Of a stretch of DNA of 64,000 nucleotides, positions 27,283 to 35,649 are shown one piece after another. The stretch is from an uncultured Mollicutes bacterium (lineage in GTDB: Bacteria; Bacillota_I; Bacilli_A; RFN20; CAG-826). Position 1 is the first letter of the stretch; every line of letters begins with the position of its first letter. Where the stretch lies: the NCBI GenBank assembly GCA_945935945.1, contig CAMESA010000001.1, positions 62,001-126,000 on the forward strand, given 5' to 3'. The notes under the pieces were generated by a model. The model did not search any database. It was not told the origin of the DNA and was given only the letters and a program-made list of their open reading frames with translations. Made by a program: the position numbers and the translations under genes.

Positions 27283-27314
27283 AAGAAAAGAGTAGATATA
27301 TGTATATCTACTCT
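27283..27314 (-). terminator. Terminator after the nrdD-nrdG operon
   Basis: AGAGTAGATATA and TATATCTACTCT form a perfect 12-bp stem (27289-27300/27303-27314). TTTTCTT follows on the - strand. It separates the anaerobic reductase operon from the sigma factor promoter. Confidence 0.8.
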
Positions 27315-27347
27315 AAACTTTGATTATTTAGTTGATTTTTAAGATAT

Positions 27348-27537
27348 TCATTGTATAGTGCATTTATATATAACAATATAGCCATATCCAAAATTCGAGC
27401 GACCTTTCCTTGCAGTAAGAACACACATATTCTCTTTAACCTTTGTGGGAGATAGTTCGAATTTGTTGATTAACTCAATTTCTAGTGGAGTTAACTTGCG
27501 TTCAAGACAACATTCTATGGATTCAAAATCTTGTCAT
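27348..27537 (-). pseudogene. Frameshifted small gene after nrdG
   Basis: AAGGAG and an ATG at 27537 open MTRF then stop (TGA). In the shifted frame the coding continues: ESIECCLERKLTPLEIELIN, KFELSPTKVKENMCVLTARK, GRSNFGYGYIVIYKCTIQ, stop at 27348. Removing one T from the TTTT run (27525-27528) joins both parts into about 62 residues. No family is recognised, though the LTPLEIELI helix could be part of a small helix-turn-helix. It follows nrdG by 12 bp. It could be a real frameshift mutation or a homopolymer error. Confidence 0.5.
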
Positions 27538-27549
27538 GTGGTTCACTCC

Positions 27550-28047
27550 TTATTTGTCATTATCAGAATGAAAGACAATTTCGCCTTGCTCAAGTGATTC
27601 TTGCACTAGAATAACACGTTGATTTGTACTGCCTTTCCATCTAGCTGATTTAGAAGACAATGGCTCAACAAACTTACCATCAACTAAAACGTCAATGTAT
27701 TTCATGACTTCTAAATCTTTAACTTCTTCATAAAGATAGCCTGTATAGCACCAAACCGTTTTGCCAATGTCTTTGCATAGCTTGGCAATTTTAAGTGAGT
27801 CTTCTAGGTTGTATGGAGCTAAAGGGTCACCACCCAATAAAGTTAAGCCAGTGCAATATTTATCTTCCAATCCGTCAATGATTTCTTTATAGGCTTCTTC
27901 ATCTAGTTCCAATCCACTTTTAGGATTCCAAGTTTGAGGAGAAAAGCAACCTTTACAATGATGGGGGCATCCACTTAGGAATACACTTAAACGAACACCC
28001 TCACCATTTACTGTGCTACATTTCTCAATATTGTGATATCTAGCCAT
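27550..28047 (-). CDS. nrdG: Anaerobic ribonucleotide reductase activase
   Basis: This 165-residue radical SAM enzyme generates the glycyl radical on NrdD. It contains CPHHCKGC (residues about 27-34; C-x3-C-x2-C) and the GGDPL motif (around 84) typical of activases. VWCYTGYLYEEV is the common activase motif after it. The size is normal for the family. It is encoded in one operon with nrdD (77 bp gap containing a hairpin). It allows dNTP synthesis without oxygen. Confidence 0.95.
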   Translation of the reverse strand: MARYHNIEKCSTVNGEGVRLSVFLSGCPHHCKGCFSPQTWNPKSGLELDEEAYKEIIDGLEDKYCTGLTLLGGDPLAPYNLEDSLKIAKLCKDIGKTVWCYTGYLYEEVKDLEVMKYIDVLVDGKFVEPLSSKSARWKGSTNQRVILVQESLEQGEIVFHSDNDK

Positions 28048-28094
28048 ATGACCACCTCTACTCTTATAATTGTTGTTGAATACTAATTATAACA

Positions 28095-28120
28095 TAAAGA
28101 GGGGGCTATTCGCCCACTCT
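28095..28120 (-). terminator. Hairpin between nrdD and nrdG
   Basis: AGAGTGGGC pairs with GCCCCCTCT (one mismatch) around AATA, followed by TTTATG. It could attenuate transcription into nrdG. It belongs to a recurring GAG-GGG…CCC-CTC hairpin style on this strand. Confidence 0.55.
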
Positions 28121-28123
28121 CTA

Positions 28124-29617
28124 TTACATCGACTTGCGATCTTTAATCTCTGCCATCTTGGATTCATTTAGACGTGAATCACCATTTACTCGGCTATATG
28201 ATAGGTAGCCATTCATTCTCTCAATTTTTGTCAAGTCATTTGACCCACATTTCACACAGCTATCCATATCTGGTTCTTCATGCCCACAAGTATTGCAAGT
28301 TGACAATGCTAGGTTGACACCTTGATAGAATCCCTTCTCCATAGCACGTCGAACTGTCGTTTTAATAGCTTCTGTGTTATAGCTATTGTAGTAGCGACAA
28401 TATGTGATGCGACCACCTTTTACTTTGTGGAATAACTCTTCTTCTCCATCTTGTTTCTCAAATGGGGTAACTTCCTCAGACACATGAAGATGGAAGCCAT
28501 TTGAGACATAATCCTTATCGAAAATCCCCTCGATTAAACCAAAGCGCTTTTTGAATTGTTTTACCTGTAAACCAACTAGGCTTTCTGCTGGTGTCGCATA
28601 TAACGCATATAACCAACCATCTGCTTTTTTATAGCTTTCAATCTTATCATTGATAAAATCAATCACTTCAACTGCAAATGAATTGTCTTCACGAATCGAT
28701 TTACCATAGTGTAACATACATAATTCATTTAATGCAGTGAAACCAAAGCTTGCTGTCATGGGTCGGAAGAAATCTAAACCTAACTCATCATCATAGTTTA
28801 AGTGTCCACCTAAGAATCCACCTTGAGTAAATCCTAATGGATTCGTACTTGCTTTCATTTTGCTTAAATAGTTATATGTACGCTTATGGATTGAGCGAAT
28901 CATTTCCATATAGTATGTTAATAATTCATAGAAATCTTGTCCTGTCACTTTCGCTTCTTGATAGATTAAACATAAGTTTAATGTCACAGCACCAATGTTT
29001 AAACGAGATTCAAAAATTGGTTTGTCATTTTCATCTTTTGGGTACATACCCCCTTCACGATACCAAGGTGACAGGAAAGCGCGACACCCCATGGGACTAA
29101 TGACTTCTCCATATTTATGATACATTTCTCCTAGATAACCCTGATCTAAGCTCAAGTAATCAGGATACATTCGACGAGCACTACATTCAATAGCTTTGTC
29201 ATATAAATGCTCTAGTGGTTTACCTTCACCATGTAGTTTATCTGTATATAAGAATACCAATTTAGGGAATAGCATGCCTTTTTTAAATCCCTCTTTGCCT
29301 TGCCCTTCTTTGCGAACTTTACAAAGAACTTCTGACACCATTTGACCAAACTCTGATTCATCTAAGCCAAATGAGAAGGTTGTAAATGGATAGTCCCCAC
29401 GAGATGAAGCAACCGTATTTAACTTAATTTCCAATCCTTGTAATCCTTGTTCTAGCTCACGATAAACTTTTTGTTTCGCATATTTATGAGCTAGCTCCTC
29501 ATTGGCATTTTTAACACCTTCGGCAGAAACAATGTTTAAATAATCACTATAATACTTATCATAAGACTTTTTACAATAGGGAGCTAAAACTGTGTCAATT
29601 CTAGGGATTGTAAAACC
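28124..29617 (-). CDS. nrdD: Anaerobic ribonucleoside-triphosphate reductase, exon 2
   Basis: This exon adds 497 residues that complete a class III reductase of 711 residues. It starts GFTIPRIDTVLAPY, directly continuing SASQQYG of exon 1. It includes the active-site region, a C-terminal zinc site (CNTCGHEEPDMDSCVKCGS) and the glycyl radical motif RMNGYLSYSR. A TTG at 29620 would give an open frame, but the intron ends with G at 29618, so this TTG is intronic. The protein reduces NTPs to dNTPs anaerobically. Confidence 0.93.
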   Translation of the reverse strand, partial: GFTIPRIDTVLAPYCKKSYDKYYSDYLNIVSAEGVKNANEELAHKYAKQKVYRELEQGLQGLEIKLNTVASSRGDYPFTTFSFGLDESEFGQMVSEVLCKVRKEGQGKEGFKKGMLFPKLVFLYTDKLHGEGKPLEHLYDKAIECSARRMYPDYLSLDQGYLGEMYHKYGEVISPMGCRAFLSPWYREGGMYPKDENDKPIFESRLNIGAVTLNLCLIYQEAKVTGQDFYELLTYYMEMIRSIHKRTYNYLSKMKASTNPLGFTQGGFLGGHLNYDDELGLDFFRPMTASFGFTALNELCMLHYGKSIREDNSFAVEVIDFINDKIESYKKADGWLYALYATPAESLVGLQVKQFKKRFGLIEGIFDKDYVSNGFHLHVSEEVTPFEKQDGEEELFHKVKGGRITYCRYYNSYNTEAIKTTVRRAMEKGFYQGVNLALSTCNTCGHEEPDMDSCVKCGSNDLTKIERMNGYLSYSRVNGDSRLNESKMAEIKDRKSM

Positions 29618-30521
29618 CAAAGGAGATGAGCGTTTCCACTCTGACTACTCCTTTGCAACATATCTTGGCGTTTGCTAAACGCCCCTACGGTTTCAGAAGT
29701 GTACCAATCTCACTTCCTACTCTACTCGGTTACTCACCAATGAAAAGCATTAATCATTGACTACCCTTTCGATGTCCTCTACATCTAAACTTGGAATACG
29801 GAAAATATAATCTTTCTTTGATTGACTATCACCACGAGCAATACGTCTAATTTGAGTGCAACTAATCCCAGTGCTCCTACTCGCTGATTCGATGCTTGGG
29901 TAAACCATAACTTCTCCATTGTTAATGGCAATGACTTCTCGCCTTTTGACTTTTGCTACATTTACAGGTCTTTTTAAAACATCATAGGAATGTTTTAGGT
30001 TTTCAGAATAATCCACCCACTCTAAGTTGTTGGCACAACAATTTGTCACATCTCCATCTAAATGATTTACACACGTTTTAACTTTGGGATTGTCATTCTC
30101 TACAAACTGTTCGGCAACCAAACGATAAACCTTTTTACACTTTCTTTTACCCTCTTTTCTTAAGGAAACCTCTGGTCTACCATTCTTTGAGTTAAACTGT
30201 ATCTGTATGATTACTCCTCGTTTGAACTCAGTAACTCCATTGCTTTTTATTATGTATCTGTCAAGACTTCGAACTCTTCCTTTGTCACTTACTTGATAGT
30301 ACCCCTCATAATCTTTTATATCTTTCCAAATTTCTTCCTCCACGAAACACACTCCTTTTGTTGTATTCCGTATCAAGTTTAGACTCGGTATTACCGTATC
30401 CCAATGGGACTTAGGCTCTCTTACCACCTTAGCCTTTCGGCTTAGTTGACCGATAGCATGACGTCTTATATGTCACACACCCTTTGGTAAGGTTAGTAGG
30501 TTTTGATACGGCAATTTATTT
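29618..30521 (-). mobile_element. Group I intron in nrdD (904 nt)
   Basis: Exon 1 ends with U and the intron ends with G. P1 is clear: exon UACGGU pairs with the guide GCCGUA (30507-30512), leaving the canonical U-G wobble at the splice site with a 9-nt loop. The core sequence GGTAAGAGAGCCTAAGTCC (30407-30425) is identical to the core of the DNA polymerase intron. Excision joins QQYG to GFTIP in frame. An HNH endonuclease gene lies inside. Confidence 0.9.
29750..30343 (-). CDS. Intron-encoded HNH homing endonuclease
   Basis: This 197-residue protein begins at a GTG, 8 bases after AAAAGGAG; the longer frame up to 30427 reads through the ribozyme core and is rejected. Domains: NUMOD4 (EEEIWKDIKDYEGYYQVSDK), HNH (VAEQFVENDNP…VNHLDGDVTNCCANNLEWVD) with catalytic His/Asn residues in VNHLDGD, and a C-terminal NUMOD1-type helix-turn-helix (YPSIESASRSTGISCTQIRR). 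It cuts intronless nrdD alleles and so spreads the intron. Confidence 0.88.
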   Translation of the reverse strand: MEEEIWKDIKDYEGYYQVSDKGRVRSLDRYIIKSNGVTEFKRGVIIQIQFNSKNGRPEVSLRKEGKRKCKKVYRLVAEQFVENDNPKVKTCVNHLDGDVTNCCANNLEWVDYSENLKHSYDVLKRPVNVAKVKRREVIAINNGEVMVYPSIESASRSTGISCTQIRRIARGDSQSKKDYIFRIPSLDVEDIERVVND

Positions 30522-31163
30522 ACCGTACTGTTGTGAAGCAGATGACATGATAATATCACCCAATACGTCACAAGCCACGTCTAAAGTTTTTGGCTCATTG
30601 TACCAAACATTCCCCATTTCAAATCCACCTTGCATAACAGTTGAAGCATCAAATAAACAACAGTTGAATGTATACATACGATCTCGCATATCATGAACAT
30701 AGATAAATCCATCGTCTACTGCTTTAACTTCATCTGGAGTTAAGAAGAATGTTTTATACAACTCTTTAGATACTTCACCACGAACAAGAGATTGTTTAGT
30801 TGATACTAAAGCACTATCTGCATTACTATTTTCTTTGTCTCCAACGTATAAGATAGATTGAGATTTAGCATAAATTTCATCCATTGTTTTAACAAAGTTT
30901 GTTTTGTAGTTTCGATAACTACGATAAGATTCCGCAACTTTTGGATTAACCATTAATAAAGCATTCTCCACAAACTTGTGAACTTCGACAACAGGAACTT
31001 GTTCTCCATATACTGCACACATATCGTAGGCTTCTTTGCAAACAATCTCTTCTTCGATTGCTGTTAGCTCTACCATTACTCGGTCGGCACTCTTACGAAT
31101 TGCCTCAACAATCTTAACACCATTGAAATCAACTAAGCGCCCATCTTTTTTAATAATCTGCAT
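30522..31163 (-). CDS. nrdD: Anaerobic ribonucleoside-triphosphate reductase, exon 1
   Basis: 214 codons of the N-terminal half. The first residues MQIIKKDGRLVDFNGVKIVE form the ATP-cone that senses ATP and dATP. The catalytic domain starts with SRNYKTNFVK-like helices and SQSILYVGDKEN, and the exon ends SASQQYG. The start is set at 31163 (9 bases after AAAGG); the longer frame to 31217 begins at the transcription start site. The promoter is at 31223-31251. Confidence 0.92.
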
Positions 31164-31222
31164 ATACTTCATCCTTTCTTTGCTATGTATTGGCAACAGT
31201 CTATCTCTATTGCACATTTATT

Positions 31223-31251
31223 ATTATATAGTCGACATTGATAAAAGTCAA
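31223..31251 (-). promoter_or_regulatory. Promoter of the nrdD-nrdG operon
   Basis: TTGACT, 17 bp, TATAAT, then AAT and AAATGT. It is right next to the terminator of the nrdEF operon. Confidence 0.88.
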
Positions 31252-31260
31252 CTATGAAAT

Positions 31261-31290
31261 AGAAAAAGTTGAGAAATTAATCTCAACTTT
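31261..31290 (-). terminator. Terminator of the nrdE-trx-nrdF operon
   Basis: AAAGTTGAGA (31265-31274) and TCTCAACTTT (31281-31290) form a perfect 10-bp stem with ATTAAT loop, followed on the - strand by TTCTATTT. Confidence 0.8.
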
Positions 31291-31296
31291 AGTTTA

Positions 31297-32268
31297 CTAT
31301 TCTAAACCCTCAAACTTGAAGTCATCATCTGACAACGACTCAATTTTAGTTGATTTAATATAACCATTTCCTTTTAACGCACTAAAGAAATCGTGATTCT
31401 TAGTCTTAACAGAATAACCATTGGCTACAACAGGGTGAATATCATCTTTGGTTACATAAAACATTGGTTCAAACCCTAGGCAACCTAGAGCATAATCAAC
31501 GTTGAATTGAATATAGGTTTTAACTTCATCAAATAATCCCAATTCATCATATAATAAATGAGAGTATTCTAATTCAGCTTCATAGATTTCTTCAATCATT
31601 GAGATTGCCAAGTTAAAGAAATGTTGCTTCTCATCTGCCTTCATTTGATTGAATAAATCTTGTGCAAATTTACCACAAGCTAAAGTATGGATTTCTTCAT
31701 CTCGCATGATTAAGTTGATAATCTCTCCACTATGTACCATTTTACCTTGTCCTGCTAAATATAAAGGCAAGAAGAATCCAGAGTAGAAACAAATACCCTC
31801 TAAGCATAAAGCACCAACATAAGACATAAATAAACTATCGTCTTGATTATACTCTTTCATGATTCGTTTTAACTTGTCTTGTAATTCTTTGGTTTGTTCA
31901 ACCCATACAAATAATTCATCAATACGCTTAGGTGATACTAAAGTTTGGAAGATAGTTGAATAAGATCGAGCATGAATACTTTCAAATCCACCAAATAGAG
32001 CCAATAAAGATTGGATATATTCATTATCTGAACGTTCTGCAATTTTATTGATACCTGTTGTTTGATTTGTGTCTAATAAGGTTAATCCTGCTAAGATATG
32101 CTCGTAAGTTTCCTTAATCTTGGGTTCTAATTCATTCCAAACATCTTTGTCATTTGACACTGGCACTTCTTGAGGAAGCCAGAAGCGTTCGGCTTGTAAC
32201 GTATATAAGTCATCATACAGTTTACATGAAGTATCATTCCAGTTAATTGCTTTTAATGGTTTAGTCAT
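31297..32268 (-). CDS. nrdF: Class Ib ribonucleotide reductase beta subunit
   Basis: This 323-residue radical-generating subunit has the metal ligands in order: LTLLDTNQ (Asp), ESIHARSYS (Glu, His and the radical Tyr), CLEGICFYSGF (Glu), RDEEIHT (Glu, His). These fit the NrdF family. A dimanganese or diiron site forms the tyrosyl radical; class Ib enzymes normally need NrdI, which is not encoded in this window. The start at 32268 follows AAGGAGATGTATACAT. It shares its operon with nrdE and a thioredoxin. Confidence 0.93.
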   Translation of the reverse strand: MTKPLKAINWNDTSCKLYDDLYTLQAERFWLPQEVPVSNDKDVWNELEPKIKETYEHILAGLTLLDTNQTTGINKIAERSDNEYIQSLLALFGGFESIHARSYSTIFQTLVSPKRIDELFVWVEQTKELQDKLKRIMKEYNQDDSLFMSYVGALCLEGICFYSGFFLPLYLAGQGKMVHSGEIINLIMRDEEIHTLACGKFAQDLFNQMKADEKQHFFNLAISMIEEIYEAELEYSHLLYDELGLFDEVKTYIQFNVDYALGCLGFEPMFYVTKDDIHPVVANGYSVKTKNHDFFSALKGNGYIKSTKIESLSDDDFKFEGLE

Positions 32269-32302
32269 ATGTATACATCTCCTTATCATTATTTAAAATA
32301 GA

Positions 32303-32321
32303 GAGTGGGATCAGCCCACTC
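32303..32321 (-). terminator. Hairpin between thioredoxin and nrdF
   Basis: GAGTGGG and CCCACTC pair around CTGAT, followed by TCTATTTTA. It could reduce readthrough into nrdF, or act as a processing or stability element. Confidence 0.55.
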
Positions 32322-32323
32322 AA

Positions 32324-32644
32324 TTACTTATTAGCTAACTCTAAAAACTTATCGATAGTAATAACCCCATTGTGACGATGATATTCTACATTATCTTTTA
32401 AGAATACTAAAGTTGGTACAGAGAAGATAGAGAACTCACCAGCAACTTCTGGGCACTCTTTAACATTGACACTATATACTGTTGCATTTGCACGACCATC
32501 AAAAAATAATTGGTTTAATTGATTTGTTACATCTTGACAAGGGGCACAACCCTCTTTATAAAATTTTAAAATGTGTACTCCATTCTCAAATAATTCATCT
32601 AAATCTGCTTCTACGTAATCTTTCATGTTTACTAAGTTAATCAT
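32324..32644 (-). CDS. Thioredoxin-like reductant
   Basis: This 106-residue thioredoxin-fold protein has the active site CAPC (FYKEGCAPCQDV, around residue 32) and the cis-Pro motif SVPTLVFLKD (around 75). Its place between nrdE and nrdF suggests that it is the electron donor for the reductase, as NrdH is elsewhere. The sequence length (106) is closer to thioredoxin than to NrdH (about 75). The second ATG fits the AAAGGA site (10 bases). Confidence 0.85.
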   Translation of the reverse strand: MINLVNMKDYVEADLDELFENGVHILKFYKEGCAPCQDVTNQLNQLFFDGRANATVYSVNVKECPEVAGEFSIFSVPTLVFLKDNVEYHRHNGVITIDKFLELANK

Positions 32645-32700
32645 ATATATCATTTCCTTTCGATTTAAGTTATCTTAATGTTATAAATTGCGTTTTTATA

Positions 32701-34782
32701 TTAAACTGAACAGCTTTCACATTCACTTGCACTTAATAAGCGTGTACGTGTGTAGTATAAGCTCTTTAACCCTTTCTTCCAAGCATAGATGTATAATCGA
32801 GCTAATTCACGAGTTGATGTTTCACTATCTACATAAAGAATAGTTGAGACACCTTGGTCGATATGGTCTTGTGCAGTAGCCACCAAGTCAATGTATTTAT
32901 ACATATCCATCTCAAATGCTGACTGATAGAAGAAATAGTTTTGTTGACTTAAATATGGCATAGGATAATATGTAGTTGAATTACCATATGTACGAATCTC
33001 CACTGTATCAACAATAGGAGCAATAGAAGGTGTCGCATTTTGAACATAACCAATTGATTGCGTTGGTGCAATCGCTAGACGATAAGCATTATACATACCA
33101 TCTTGTTTAACTTTGTTGACTAATTGTTTCCAATCTTCTTGTGTTGGGATATGCATACCTTCAAATAGTTTAACCACCTTTTTAGACTTTGGTGCATAAT
33201 CATTGTTGATATACTTCTCAAAGTAAGAACCTTTATAGTATTCAGATTCTTCAAACCCTAAGAATGATTCGCCTTTCTCTTTAGCAATCTCTGTACTTGC
33301 TAAAATAGTGTAATAATTCATCATCATGAAGAATGTATTTACAAATTCCAATGAAAGTTTAGAACCATAAGAAATCTTATTCTTAGCTAAGTAACCATGT
33401 AAATTCATAGCCCCTAATCCAACACTATGTAACTCATCATTTCCCCTCTTAACACCAGGGGCATTGGCAATGTTTGATAAATCAGATACACTTGTTAAAG
33501 CTTTCATTGCTAACTCAATTGTCTGTTGCATATTCTTGTTTTCCATGACGTTTGCAATATTTAATGAACCTAAGTTACAGTTGATGTCACGTTTAATTTC
33601 ATCTTCTACACCGTAATCATTGATGATTGAAGTTTCTTGTAATTGCATGATCTCCTGACACAGGTTTGATTGTTTGATCGTTCCCAAATCTTTAAGAGCA
33701 TGGACTTTATTTGCGTTACTAACATATGTAATATATGGATAACCAGACTCAAATTGAGTTTTGGCAATATCAATTAATAGCTCACGAGGATTTAATTTAC
33801 GTTTACGCACATGAGGATTAGCTACTAAATCATCATACATTTTATCAAAATCAATATCATTAAACTCTAGTCCATATTGCTTGTAAACTGTATGAGGTGC
33901 AAATACATAATATTCTTCACCTTTCTCCGCTAGCTCCATGAATTTATCTGGTACTACTAAACCGATTGATAGAGTTTGTAATCGTGACTTCTCGTCGCCG
34001 GCGATTTGCTTGGTTTGTAAGAACTCTTGAACGTCCCAATGAAAGATATTTAAGTTGGCTACGCCTGCTCCAGCACGAGCACCTAACTGATTTACATAAC
34101 TAAATGTATCTTCCATCAACTTCATAACTGGTACAACTCCACTTGCTGCACCTTCAACACCTTTGATAGCTTCACCACGAGAACGTAGGTTGCTAACTGA
34201 ACAAGCTACTCCGCCACCGATTTTAGAAAGTTGACCCATGACATTCATATTGTAGTTAATTGAATTTAATGAGTCTGCCATTTCTAATAAGAAACAACTA
34301 ATCATCTCACCTGCACGAGCTTTACCAGTATTCATAAATGTCGGTGTAGCAGGTTGGTATTCTTGCTTAATCATAGCTTCTGCTAAATCCCAAGCAAAAT
34401 CTTCGTCACCTTGAGCTAAGAATAAAGCACAAGCAACAATACGCTCTTCATAAGTTTCTAAATAGTATTTTTTATCATTTGTTTTTAAAGCATATGATTG
34501 GTAGAATTTTGAAATTGCCATATATGATTTAAACTCAAATTCAAATGAGTAGATGTGTTTTGTTAATTCTACAATGAAATGTATATCATACATTTTTAAG
34601 AAATCAATATAGTAGTCGTTCTTAATTAACCATGCTATACGATCTTCATGCGTTTTAAATGGATAATACTTCTCCATCACTTCTTTTTGGAACTCCTCAA
34701 CTGCTTCTCGGTCTTTATCTAGTTGATACCAACCGTCTTTCTTTTGCATTAATTCATTGTTTAATTTAATGTAGTTTTTCAA
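32701..34782 (-). CDS. nrdE: Class Ib ribonucleotide reductase alpha subunit
   Basis: This 693-residue catalytic subunit carries the expected marks: PATPTFMNTGKARAGEMISC (active-site Cys), SKIGGGVACSVSNLRSRG, NLCQEIMQL, CNLGSLNIANV (second Cys) and GYVQNATPSIAP. The C-terminus ends CESCSV, the redox pair reduced by thioredoxin or NrdH. There is no N-terminal ATP-cone, as usual for NrdE. The leader (34783-34840) includes a G-rich element. It supplies dNTPs when oxygen is present. Confidence 0.95.
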   Translation of the reverse strand: MKNYIKLNNELMQKKDGWYQLDKDREAVEEFQKEVMEKYYPFKTHEDRIAWLIKNDYYIDFLKMYDIHFIVELTKHIYSFEFEFKSYMAISKFYQSYALKTNDKKYYLETYEERIVACALFLAQGDEDFAWDLAEAMIKQEYQPATPTFMNTGKARAGEMISCFLLEMADSLNSINYNMNVMGQLSKIGGGVACSVSNLRSRGEAIKGVEGAASGVVPVMKLMEDTFSYVNQLGARAGAGVANLNIFHWDVQEFLQTKQIAGDEKSRLQTLSIGLVVPDKFMELAEKGEEYYVFAPHTVYKQYGLEFNDIDFDKMYDDLVANPHVRKRKLNPRELLIDIAKTQFESGYPYITYVSNANKVHALKDLGTIKQSNLCQEIMQLQETSIINDYGVEDEIKRDINCNLGSLNIANVMENKNMQQTIELAMKALTSVSDLSNIANAPGVKRGNDELHSVGLGAMNLHGYLAKNKISYGSKLSLEFVNTFFMMMNYYTILASTEIAKEKGESFLGFEESEYYKGSYFEKYINNDYAPKSKKVVKLFEGMHIPTQEDWKQLVNKVKQDGMYNAYRLAIAPTQSIGYVQNATPSIAPIVDTVEIRTYGNSTTYYPMPYLSQQNYFFYQSAFEMDMYKYIDLVATAQDHIDQGVSTILYVDSETSTRELARLYIYAWKKGLKSLYYTRTRLLSASECESCSV

Positions 34783-34810
34783 AATATCAATCCTTTCTTA
34801 TAAAAGACTT

Positions 34811-34826
34811 CCCAACCACCCAACCC
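34811..34826 (-). promoter_or_regulatory. G-rich leader element of nrdE
   Basis: The - strand reads GGGTTGGGTGGTTGGG in the predicted 5' untranslated region of nrdE. It resembles two-tier quadruplex sequences (GGTTGG…GGTTGG). The dut leader has a relative (23643-23656). Function inferred only. Confidence 0.4.
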
Positions 34827-34848
34827 ATAATTATCACTTACATTTATT

Positions 34849-34877
34849 ATTATATACTCTAGGTTTACAAAAGTCAA
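34849..34877 (-). promoter_or_regulatory. Promoter of the nrdE operon
   Basis: TTGACT, 17 bp, TATAAT, then AAT and AAATGT. Confidence 0.88.
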
Positions 34878-34904
34878 CTAATTAATTCAACTTTTGTTAA
34901 TATT

Positions 34905-35639
34905 TTATTCCCAAACTTTACTGTGTATAAATAGCTTTTCAATAGACACCTCACGTTTTTTAGCGTTTTGAGTTCTTAAAACAGGTTGCTCCCACACGCA
35001 TTCAAAGTCATCTGGTGCTTGAAGTTCGGACACGACCACAATGTTGTTTTTGCTCATGTCTCGAACCCATTGCCAAAATTCGTCATGATTAAAGTTCTTT
35101 CCTACTGAAAATTGTTTAGTTCCTTTATATGGAATATCACAGTAGATCAATGCCCCTTTTACATCTGTAAACGATTTGTAATCGCAGTTTACAAAGTTAA
35201 TACCTTTTAATTTAGGAGATTGTTTTTTTAAATTTCTCTTGCACTCATCGTAATAGTCTCTGATTTTGCCGTTCTTTTCCATTGTTTTCTTTGCATATCC
35301 ACCATCAAAGTATCGACCATTATAACTAGCCAAGAAACCAATAGCTCCAACATACCAATCCTCATATTTACCTGTGTCTTTGTTTGACCGAACATCGTCA
35401 TATAATTCTTTTGGAACTTCCAACGGTAACTCTCCACCATTTTGAACGTGTTTAAGTAGGGCAATTAGCTTATCATGCAAGTCTCCGCCAATTCGATTCT
35501 CACATTGGATATCATCAATAACATTAGCCCCTCCGACAAAAGGCTCAACATATGTATCAATATTATTTTTATCTATTAATTCTTGTAAAAATGGCACAAC
35601 CCATTTCTTAATTCGTGATTTACTTCCCATGTATTTCAT
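34905..35639 (-). CDS. DNA adenine methyltransferase (Dam family)
   Basis: This 244-residue enzyme begins MKYMGSKSRIKKWVVPFL, the FxGxK SAM-binding motif of D12-class methyltransferases, then VEPFVGGANV. The catalytic DPPY appears as DIPYKGT (around residue 178), a common D-I-P-Y variant. Its start at 35639 follows AGGAGGAATAAT; the longer frame overlaps the end of the helicase gene and is rejected. It probably methylates adenine in phage DNA to resist restriction. It lies 10 bp after the helicase gene, and no cognate nuclease is nearby. Confidence 0.85.
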   Translation of the reverse strand: MKYMGSKSRIKKWVVPFLQELIDKNNIDTYVEPFVGGANVIDDIQCENRIGGDLHDKLIALLKHVQNGGELPLEVPKELYDDVRSNKDTGKYEDWYVGAIGFLASYNGRYFDGGYAKKTMEKNGKIRDYYDECKRNLKKQSPKLKGINFVNCDYKSFTDVKGALIYCDIPYKGTKQFSVGKNFNHDEFWQWVRDMSKNNIVVVSELQAPDDFECVWEQPVLRTQNAKKREVSIEKLFIHSKVWE

Positions 35640-35649
35640 ATTATTCCTC

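Noticed and set aside
29620..29622. TTG starts of nrdD exon 2 and polymerase exon 2 as separate genes
   Set aside because: Exon joins restore full-length enzymes, and the TTG codons fall at the intron ends with no ribosome site.
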